Below are positions 34,101 to 42,340 of a DNA stretch of 64,000 nt, one piece after another (the first letter of the stretch is position 1; each line of letters starts with the position of its first letter). The notes beneath the pieces were generated by a model that did no database searches, was not told the DNA's origin, and saw nothing but the letters and a program-made list of their open reading frames with translations. Source of the stretch: Zizania palustris. Lineage: Eukaryota > Streptophyta > Magnoliopsida > Poales > Poaceae. The translations under genes and the position numbers were made by a program. The DNA is taken from positions 1 to 64,000 of the forward strand of contig JAAALK010000968.1 in the NCBI GenBank assembly GCA_019279435.1. The letters run 5' to 3'.

Positions 34101-34492
34101 TTGGGCGAAAGTTGAGGAAGCTCGAGGTTGTAAGCCTTGAGGACTTTGCTCAGCATCCCCACTGCTGGCAGCCCGAGGCCGGCTTCGAAGAAGGCCTCGA
34201 ACACCACCACTTCGTTAGCCCGAGGCCTCGGCACGGACTCCGACTTCTCTGGGACCCAAAGCTGGATCTTCTCTGTGATCCTCCCTTCGCAGGCCCTCTG
34301 GACCGACTCCTCCGTGGAGATCGAAGCCCTCATCTCCAAGGTCTGCTCAAACTTGTCGGAGGGCGTCCGAAGGTCACTCGGCCCCAGCCACCTAGGCGCA
34401 GGCTTCGTCGCTGCAGCCACTGCCGCTTGCAGTTGGGCGGAGCTCGAGCTCGGACCCAGAGCCAAGGACTTCGCCAATGCCTTCTTCGGCAT
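31128..34492 (-). CDS. Antisense extra ORF of LARD, five exons, with gypsy-type transposon-like N-terminal domain
   Basis: Proposed exons on the minus strand: 34492-33590, 33518-33003, 32943-32519, 32442-31693 and 31613-31128. All introns (about 70-80 bases) begin GT and end AG, and reading phase is kept across each join. Exon 1 starts MPKKALAKS and carries a domain like the putative gypsy-type transposon family (EVVVFEAFFEAGLGLPAV, LSPNAVARLAVFEWAM). Exon 2 is rich in K/A/P/E, exon 3 is serine/acidic, exon 4 is a long coiled coil, and exon 5 ends FFLGLDTDYS. Exon 1 contains TAG at 33935-33937 where F reads CAG, and a frame change follows near 33810, so this copy is probably damaged. Exons 2-5 are open. 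A TATA box lies 143 bases before the ATG. Role unknown. Exon 3-5 homology with Gypsy A supports the model. Confidence 0.72.
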
Positions 34493-34634
34493 CTTGGTTG
34501 GGCTAAAGCTAGCGAAGGGCTAAAGCTAGCGAAGGGTGCTCTGCGCGAAGCCAGAAAGAAGAAGAGAGCGAAGGTTGTAAGGCAACGAGAAGGAAGCAAA
34601 TGAGGGTGTGCCGAAGCTGCATGCGGTAAACTCC

Positions 34635-34642
34635 TATTTATA
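34635..34642 (-). promoter_or_regulatory. TATA box of the LARD antisense gene
   Basis: TATAAATA on the minus strand (context GCCTATAAATAGGAG), 143 bases before the ATG at 34492. F has TATAAAAG at the matching place (49352-49359). Confidence 0.6.
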
Positions 34643-34935
34643 GGCACAGTAAGAATTCCAACAGTCGTTGGGCGAACCCACTGCCGAGTGGGCCTCCAGC
34701 GAAGGCGAAGCGGCCCAGCGCAGGGTAACGGTAACTTTCTAGCCGTTGCGGAGCCGTTTGGACTCCCCGAGGTCATTCTGACAAACTGGCGCAGGCATTT
34801 ATTACCTACAGTCTTCGAGGTCACCTTCGGTCCAAGCTCCGAAGGCATGTTTTATCCGAAGTTGTATTTTGCAGGTCATTTGTCCCAAGGCCGCACACAC
34901 CCCTTCGTCCCGAAGGCCTGCACACGAGGGGCTAC

Positions 34936-36143
34936 TGTTGGGGGAATATGTTTCCCCTGAACAGGGGCCAAATGACGTCAGCCTCCGACAGCCTTCGGCC
35001 CGGAGTCTAACACTGTCGAAGCCTGTTTCCTCCCCAAGAACTGTTCCCAAGTCTCAAGGTTTATGCCGGAGTTTGCAAGGGCGAAGCCCCAGGGCCCCGT
35101 CGAAGCCCTCCAAAGCGAGGTCCTTCGGAGCCCTCCGAGGCTAAGCCCTCGAGATCCCCTGAAGACCGCTAGAAGCTAAGTCTCAGGCTAACTTCGAAGA
35201 CAGCCTCTCGGCCTTCTTCGGAGTTAGCCTTCAAGCCCTGTCCGGAGTTAGCCTTCGGGCTCCCTTCGGAGCTCCTCAGAGCTAGTCTCCGGACCCTCTC
35301 CGGCCAGTTCGGAGGCCCCGGTTCGGAGGCCCCCAGTTCGGAGGGCCCAGTTCAGAGGCCCCCAGTTCGGAGGCCCCAGTTCGGAGGGCCCAGTTCGGAG
35401 GCCCCCAGTTCGGAGGCCCCAGTTCGGAGGGCCCAGTTCGAAGGCCCCCAGTTTGGAGGCCCCCAGTTCGGAGGGCCCAATTCGGAGGCCCCCGGTTCGG
35501 AGGCCCCAGTTCGGAGGGCCCAGTTCGGAGGGCCCGGTTCGGAGGCCCCCAGTTCGGAGGGCCCGGTTTGGGGGCCCCAGTTCGGAGGGCCCGGTTTGGA
35601 GGACCCAGTTCGGAGGCCCCAGTTCGGAGCCCTGACTCGGAGCCCCAGTTCGGAGCTCTGGCCTTGCTCCGAACCTAGAAGATATTTACGCCCCACTACA
35701 GTACAGAAGTCGTACCAGGGGCCCCTTCTACCCATAGTTTGTCGTCTAGCTGGTCAAGGTGTGACGTAGCCTGGCATGTCTGTAAAGCTAAGGCACCTTT
35801 GTACCGTAGCTAGATCCTTTTATCCTCTCTGCCCCTATGAGCCTAGGGCTCATAGGGGGCATCCCAGTCTTTTCCTTTGGCCTACGTGCCTATAAAAGCA
35901 GGGCCAAGCCCTTGTAGCAGGGACACATGCTCCAGGGGGCCATGAGACCCTGGGGTTATTCTCTCCACACCAAGGCACACCATGCCAAATCCACCACAAA
36001 CTGGACGTAGGGCTATTATCCCCTAGGGGAGGCCCGAACCAGTATAAACCCTTTCTCTCTCGGTGAGAACCCATCGAGGTTCATTCTCCACATCATACTC
36101 CACCATAGAAAAACCTGCTGGAACTAACACAATTGTTCCAACA
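34936..36143 (+). repeat. LARD 3' LTR (1208 bp)
   Basis: Starts TGTTGGGGGAATATG and ends TTCCAACA, then GCAGA. The 45-base length difference from the 5' LTR is explained mainly by the minisatellite. Confidence 0.92.
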
Positions 36144-37537
36144 GCAGATTAAGTTAACTTACAGATCAAATGACAGTTCCACAAATGAGAGACACCACAA
36201 TTTTTAGCGCATTTAAACTAAACAAACTAAATGCAATATTTAAAAAGTGCTCACAGGTGATTCAACAAACACTTGATGAATATTAACAGCACACATACAT
36301 CTAATCATCCACGCGATCTTTATCTCGAAAATCACAAATGCATCATTAAAATATGCAGGAATTTAATCACAGATTAAACAAGCACTTTGTCAAATATTTA
36401 AAGTGTAATAGGAACGTGATTCATACATGTGAAGCCTTGTCAAAATACTGTATCCAAAACTAGTGCCCGTTCAGGCAGAAACAAGAGCAAATTTAATCCG
36501 GACAACTACTAAATCAAAAGCTTAGACATGATTTTCGAGGAAAAGTAATGATTTGATGTGCTAATCTCGTTGCTAAAGTACCTTGTGATTTGTCCCTTCG
36601 GCACTCACGTAGTGCACTGCTCCAAGTGACCTCCGCCCGACCGCACGGAGAGCCAAGCACCTTCTGCGCCAAAATGTTGCAGCCTCGTGTCTTGCTTCGC
36701 AACGAACAACCTTCGTCTCCCCGCTTGCGACAGAAGAAAAACAAAAAACTAGAACCAGGCGGCACGGCATGTAGAGAAAGACCGGTCGGTGTGCTCCCTC
36801 AGAAAATTGGTGCCTTGCTAGGACAGTGCACGGCGATGGGATTCTCTGGCAGCGCAAGAGTTTCTTCGGGAGGAACAAAGGAAAAGGGCAGGTAGAAGAA
36901 AACACCAAAAAGTTAACTCATAATTTTTTCATTGGAAGAGTTGCCCTAACCCTAGGGATTGGGGCCCTATTTATAGGTAGCCCAATAACACTAGGAAAAC
37001 ACCAAAATACCCTTAGGGTTTTACAGACGCTGAAATAAAATGGAAAAGACCATAATGCCCTTAGGATTTTTACAAACTCGACTAACACACTGTGGACCTA
37101 GAAAGCAAAATGGTAAAACCCTAAATAAAGATAACTTGTCCTAACGCGGAGCTTTCTTAGTAGCTATGGCTTCACGTCAGGACGGCTCGATCTAGGATCA
37201 GCGGTCTGGATTGGGCATTGGTTTTGTGCTGAAACTGACAAACCGTCCACCGTCTTCGCACCGGGTACTCGGATTGAGCCGGCCCGATTCCACGGCTCCC
37301 TCGGTCCGGCAATCGCTCACCGCCCGTGTACCTGAGTCAACCCCGGTCAATAGACCAGTGGATCTCCTACCGCTCCTAGCCCATGTACTCGGATTGGACC
37401 GACCGGACTCCGCGACCCCTTTGCCCGACAGGTCTCGTCTTCTCTTCACGTCTATTCTCTCTATGACTTCCATTGACAATCACTCATCACTTCTGGAGCC
37501 ATGAGGCCCATGATCTTCAACATGGCTCCTCAATGAT

Positions 37538-38133
37538 ACCGGCCCATATTGTATCGGGTGGCAACTGAAGCTCACTAGGGGGCATCACAATCAACATCCT
37601 ACAGAAAGCAAGTTAAATTAGATGGAGTAGAAGATGGTAGAAAACTAATTAAAAAGGGGAGTCAGGGCATTTACCTCGGGCCCTGCATCGGCGTCATCTG
37701 GGTGAAGCCGTTCCCGGTAGACCAAGGACAAACGGTTGAAGATATGTTACTTCAACTCGTCCCACCATCGGTGGAAGGTTATTGAAGTCGCTCGGTAGGT
37801 CGTCTAAGAAGTATGGTCTCCGATGCAGATCCTGTCGGTCATATGAGAAAGGCGACCCTAATACAAGGTGCTCGTGACACTCCCGTGGCTTTGAATCTGA
37901 CTACCAAAAAAGAGATGGTGAGAGAGTTGGCTGAATCCCAGTTGTCAGGATAAGACCAACATATGGTAAAATTCATAGGAGGTCCGATGAGGGCGTTCAT
38001 CAGTAAAGTCGATAGGAAGCAAGAAAGGATAGGCCACGTCTAAGAAAATACAAAATGATTCTTCGTCCTAGGACACATCAGGCAAGACTAGCCGATGAGG
38101 GCATTCATACTCTGAGTAATACTTGAAGGGGAA
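37538..38133 (-). pseudogene. Gypsy C antisense extra ORF, middle part (plant mobile domain C-terminal side)
   Basis: The minus-strand frame gives FKYYSEYECPHRLVLPDVS, then PHRTSYEFYHMLVLS and QLGFSQLS, a pattern seen at the C-terminal side of plant mobile domain proteins in Gypsy elements. Two in-frame stops interrupt it. An exon end CCCGAG before GTAAATG lies near 37677, and an acceptor TTTCTGTAG near 37592 starts the next exon, so the gene was spliced. It joins 40265-41352 across element E. Confidence 0.6.
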
Positions 38134-40259
38134 TGTTGTAGTAATTGCGTTAGCTACAACAGGTTTTGTGTGTATATAGTGTATAGAGTGAACCTCGAAG
38201 GGTTCGCATGAGTTGATTGTTTCGAACATTTAGCTTGTCACGCTCGTACTGCGCATTTCATTCGCACACTTCTCATACATACCTCGGTCCCCCCTTGCGC
38301 ATGGCAGCTAGGGAATTAGTCGTTGCTGGTGCGAGCAATTAAAAATGCGAAGGGGTGCGCCTTTTGGCGGCTTCGGACACTTATATCGCGTCAATCGAAG
38401 GCCTCTTCGGGCTTCAAACGCATTAATTTGAAGCGAAGCAAGGCTTCAGCGTACTCAAATTAAGCGAAGCATGCTTCGGCATGCTTAAACTTGTATAATA
38501 CGCGCGAGCGAGGCTCTGAAGCGCACTTAGATTTTAGGCGAAGCATGACTTCAGTATGCTCAGATATTAGAATAGATTACGTCACGCGAAGCGAGGCCTC
38601 GGTGCATATTCAGATAGCGAAGCAAGGCTTCTTGAGCTTGATCCTATAATGAATGAAAAGGATATTTGGTGTGGATTCACCGAACCTGCGATGGGTTGAG
38701 CCACTTATGACTCTGGGCCACCCACGACCCTAGGATCATCAGGCCGGATCCTGGAATCCCGGACTCGTCGAGCCGTCGCCCGGAAGTCCTAGACACCTCG
38801 AGTCATCGCTCGAGGGAGTCCTAAAGCCCACTGCTACGGGCCCAGAGGCGGTGTGTAGCCTTCGAAGGGGTGCTCCAGATTTTGTAAAGCGAAGCGAGGC
38901 TTCGAATTTCAAATAAAGCGAAGCTAGGCTTCGGGTTTTTGATAAAGTGAAGCAAGGCTTCGATTTTAAATGTGAAACAAGGCTTCGATTTTAAATAGAG
39001 TGAAGCAAGGTTTGCTTTAAAGGTGAAGTAAGACTTCAGTTTTAAAGTGAAGTAAGACTTCGATGATTTACTGAAATAATTACAAATTTGCACAGTGAAG
39101 TGGGGCTTCGGACTGTGTACATACCTCGTGAGGTGAGGGTGAAAGGCTTGCCTCGTAGCCCCTAGGGCTTCGGAGGCCTTCGGCGCGCGACCGGAGTCCC
39201 TTGCCGGAGGGTGCACTTCGAGGCGCGAGGGATGGTGGAAGGCGAGAAAGGCCTTCAATCTTCACTTGAAGCCCCTTACCGGAGGGTGCACGAAACTAGA
39301 AAACTCTGAAGCTCCCTCCTCAAGCGCACTTCGAGACACAGGAAGTGGTAGAGAACTTAGCTTTTAGTACTAAGTTCCCCACGGACAATGCCAACTGTTG
39401 TGTGTATATATTGTATAGAGTGAACCTCGAAGGGTTCTCATAGAGGGAGAAAGGATTTATACTGGTTCAGGCCTCCCCGAAGGGATAATAGCCCTACATC
39501 CATTCTATTGTGGATTCGGCATAGTTTTTCCTCTATTGGATCTAATGGATCTCTCCATTACAAGGGCATGGCCCTGCTTTTATAGGCACGCAAGCCAAAG
39601 GAAAAGACCTAAATGCCCTCTACAGGTCATAGGCCTTATAGGGGCAAGAAGGGAAAAAAGACTAGACTACTGCACAAACAACTTTATAGCTTTACAGACG
39701 TGTCAGATAAATGTCACTTCTGAGCGGCTGAACGACATACTAGGGGCGAAGGTGCCTCTTGTATGGTTCTACATTGTAGCGGAGTTGAGATATTTTCCTG
39801 GTTCGAAGTAGTGGCCGGAGCTCTTCGGACGAAGACTGCGTCAAAGGCTTCGAATGGCACTTCGAGGTGGACTTTGAAGTACGCTCCGAATTGAACTCTG
39901 AATGGACTCCCGGAGGCTTAGCTTCGAAAGGGACCGGGGGGGCTCTGGAGGCTGGCTCTGGGGAACCCCAAAGGAAGCCTGGAGGCTTGACTCTAGAGGG
40001 CTTTGAAGGGAGCCCGGAGGCTAACTCCGAAGGAAGCCCGGAGGCTTGACTCCGGAGGGCTCTGAATGGAGCCTGGAGGCTAACTCAGGCAGGCTTCGAA
40101 AGGAGCCTGGAGACTTGGTCTAGCTGCTGCGTGGAAATAACTTCGACAGGAGGGATCTACTTCAACTTAAATCTTCAGCAGTGTCAGGCTCTGGGCCCGA
40201 GGCCTACGGAGGCTGACGTCATTTGGCCCCTATTTAAAGGAAAACTTATTCCCCCAACA
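38134..40259 (-). mobile_element. Element E: Tat-type deletion derivative
   Basis: Minus orientation. 5' LTR at 39396-40259 (starts TGTTGGGGGAATAAG), primer site at 39375-39394, a hairpin-rich leader like LARD, then an abrupt join near 38207 to only the last 74 bases of a 3' LTR (38134-38207). GGGAA flanks both sides (38129-38133 and 40260-40264), so it inserted as a full element and lost its inside and most of the 3' LTR, or inserted already deleted. A TATA box lies at 39577-39584 (minus). It contains no coding region. Confidence 0.88.
39396..40259 (-). repeat. Element E 5' LTR (864 bp)
   Basis: Shares start, TGACGTCA, TATA context and end region with the LARD and F LTRs. About 35 bases present at the end of the F LTR are missing just before the primer site. 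Confidence 0.8.
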
Positions 40260-40264
40260 GGGAA

Positions 40265-41352
40265 CCAAATGGTCCGATCAGAGAATCCAAGATAGAAGCG
40301 TTGAAGAAAATGGCCAAAACTGCAGAAGATATGGAGAAAGTAGGGACGGATGCTACCGCTTCGCCCAAGGAAGAGTAGTAGCGATAGGCGGGGATGACCG
40401 ATTCAGGAAAATTGGCCAGAAAACATGACTGGGCAAGAGGAATCCCTCCAACAACGTCGGCCATATAAACATTAAGCTAAAGTTGGAGGAACCACCAAGG
40501 GCCTTTAGGTCGGTCAACAACGTTACCACTAGATAGGTCGATCGATACGAGGTGAAAGAGACGGTAAGTCACTCCAAAGAGATAGCAACCAAGAGGAACC
40601 CATACACGGGCAGCAAGCTGTTCGGCTAAGAACCAAAATTGGAACATCGGGGCTAGGGCCGGTATGTAGAAAATGAACTCTTCCAACTAGAGGTTCAAAA
40701 AAGCAATTTGTTCAACGATATCTACATGACCGGTCTTCTTGTTGTGCCTCCCAATATATCGGCCCCAGCCATCAACCGGCATGACGCTGAGACGATGGGA
40801 TGGTTGGAAATGAACAGAGAAGGGGTTGACTAGTGAGTCAATACCAAGGCAGGTCAAAAAGAAGACATCGAGTAAAGTGGGACTCATCGGCCCATAACCA
40901 AAAATGAAGGCATTCAAGGCGTCAAACCAGAAGTAACATGATGTGGCTAGCATCGGCTTGTTCAGATATGACATAGCCAGAGAAAGGCTGATGCAATGAC
41001 CGATATCAATGTCATCCCAGAGGGGGCGGTAGGTGGTCGATACTTTAATATACCAGTCACGCCAGCCAGGGATAGGAGAAGGAAAAGAGTTGGGAGCACA
41101 ACCCCAATCAGAAGGACGCATGGGGGAACATTCGAAAGGGATTATACGAGTTTCGGCATTTATTAAATCAAGTTCTGGATTGCCCAAAGGGCCTAGGAAG
41201 AAACTAGAAGGATGAGTGGCTATGGGGATTATAATTTGATCCTACAGGTTCAACAATAGGAGGAAAAATATATGTGATAAGAAGATGTGAAAGGAAAAGA
41301 AAATATAGCGGGAGATAAGACTTACCTCAGGGATCATGTTGAGAGTAGCCAT
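40265..41352 (-). pseudogene. Gypsy C antisense extra ORF with plant mobile domain (PMD)
   Basis: Minus-strand gene starting ATG 41352 with a short exon (41352-41326, MATLNMIPE, then GTAAG). A second exon follows from 41241 after CCTGTAG. Residues such as GWRDWYIKVSTTYRPLW, LNKPMLATSCYFWFDALN and FIFGYGPMSPTLLDVF match the plant mobile domain, known both in plant genes and in Gypsy extra ORFs. Over about 1 kb the frame is interrupted only by two stops (TAG at 40687-40689 and another at 40477), so decay is light compared with pol. It runs opposite to Gypsy C pol, the same layout as in Gypsy A but with an unrelated domain. Element E cuts it at 40264. PMD proteins are thought to have been captured by transposons; function here is unknown. 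Confidence 0.75.
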
Positions 41353-41794
41353 TCCGGTGTCGCCGAAGTGCAGATTTAACCTAAAAAGAAAGGAAGAAAA
41401 CGATACCCGTGGGAAGAAAGGATGTGGAAAGCATGAAAGGTAAAATGAAGATAAGCCGAATACTTATAGACTAGGGTAATTCTTCGATTGTCGAGCCGAG
41501 TTAATCTGGAAGGACTTGAAGGGACCGTTCACGGTGTCTGGCGGAAAAACCAGTACAACACCGTCATGAGTAAATGTGTTAGGCGATGTGAATGGCCAAA
41601 GATGAAGAGGCAAAAAGACAAGGGGAGTTGTAAGGTCGAGACCCTAGGTAAAGATATGAAGGTGATTGAAGATGAAGGATTTCGGCTAACAATCGAAGTG
41701 AAAATATCGTATGATAGATGTTTGAGAAGATGTGGCAGTATGGATAATGACTATTGTTAATTTCGAAGCATCAGCAGCCACATAATGCTCCTAA
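41353..41794. other. Gypsy C 3' flank up to rearrangement boundary
   Basis: No gene supported. It should hold sequence between the antisense ORF start and the Gypsy C 3' LTR, but no LTR end is recognisable. Similarity to the Gypsy A 3' UTR begins near 41795 without a TG or CA terminus. Confidence 0.4.
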
Positions 41795-42340
41795 AAAAAT
41801 GTCTTCGACTACTTGGAGTCTGAAAACTGGTAACTTAGTACCTTTTTGTTTGAATGTAGTCACTTCGGACTCTTTTTTCGGATACCTTATCATCCAAAAC
41901 AATTGGTCGCTTTGGACTCTTTTTACAGACGTTCTAAGCTATTAGCTCAAAGTTTGTTTTGTTTGGCCTCCTTCGGCTCTTTTTGCGAATGCAATCAAAC
42001 CAGTGGTTTGGAATTCGCATAGTGGTCTCCTTTGACTCTTTTTCGGATGCTTTCAAGCCGGAGCCTAGAATCCGTATCATTTGGTCTCCTTAGACTATTT
42101 TTAGGGATGCTTTCAAGCCGGTGACTTGGAATCCGTTTTTCTGTGACTTTCCCACCTCGTCGGAATCTTCGAACCAGTGGTTCGAAGTCCACAAAATTGG
42201 TTCAAATGAATGACACTTCCCTCACAGCCAACTTCGTTCCTCCAGTGCGTCCACTAGAAGTATGAAGTTTTTGAGAGGTAGGCATTATCTGAACCATGAA
42301 CTTTATTAATTTAGAAGATGTTTATAGATGATTACAAGGA
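41795..42340 (-). repeat. Diverged tandem repeat 3' UTR of Gypsy A2
   Basis: About five diverged units of about 60 bases with GGTCTCCTT-GACTCTTTTT and TTCAAGCCGG cores between 41880 and 42180, matching the position and words of the Gypsy A array. Confidence 0.7.

Larger units (their letters stand above)
28535..36143 (+). mobile_element. LARD: gag-pol-less Tat-type LTR element carrying only an antisense spliced gene
   Basis: LTRs at 28535-29787 and 34936-36143, with GCAGA duplicated at 28530-28534 and 36144-36148. The primer site follows the 5' LTR, then a hairpin-rich leader of about 1.3 kb, then an antisense gene (34492-31128), then a purine-rich GAGGGGCTAC before the 3' LTR. No gag, protease, reverse transcriptase or integrase frame is present. 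LTR ends (TGTTGGGGGA) and primer site resemble Gypsy A, so a Gypsy A-like element is the likely source of proteins (inference). Confidence 0.92.
28351..37532 (-). mobile_element. Solo Copia LTR D (Opie/Ji-like), interrupted by LARD
   Basis: On the minus strand the LTR starts TGAGGAGCCATGTTG at 37532 and ends GGTCCTACA at 28351. The two parts are 28351-28534 and 36149-37532, about 1.57 kb in total. There is no primer site or polypurine tract next to it, and a near-perfect 5-bp duplication flanks it. This is the signature of an LTR left after recombination between the two LTRs of one element. A TATAAATA box lies at 36968-36975 (minus). The sequence across the LARD insertion is continuous with the Copia G LTR (TGCTTAAAGG followed by AGATTAA). 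Confidence 0.85.
8631..41794 (+). mobile_element. Gypsy C: old, fragmented Tat-lineage element (host of several nested insertions)
   Basis: Four pieces read as one element once insertions are removed: 8631-11197 and 27865-28350 (pol and start of the 3' region), then 37538-38133 and 40265 to about 41790 (antisense extra ORF). The joins are supported by target duplications GTAAG, ACGAT/ATGAT and GGGAA, and by coding sense running across them. The 5' part lies left of Gypsy A, outside the window. No 3' LTR is visible before the rearranged boundary near 41795, so the right end is uncertain. Confidence 0.75.
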
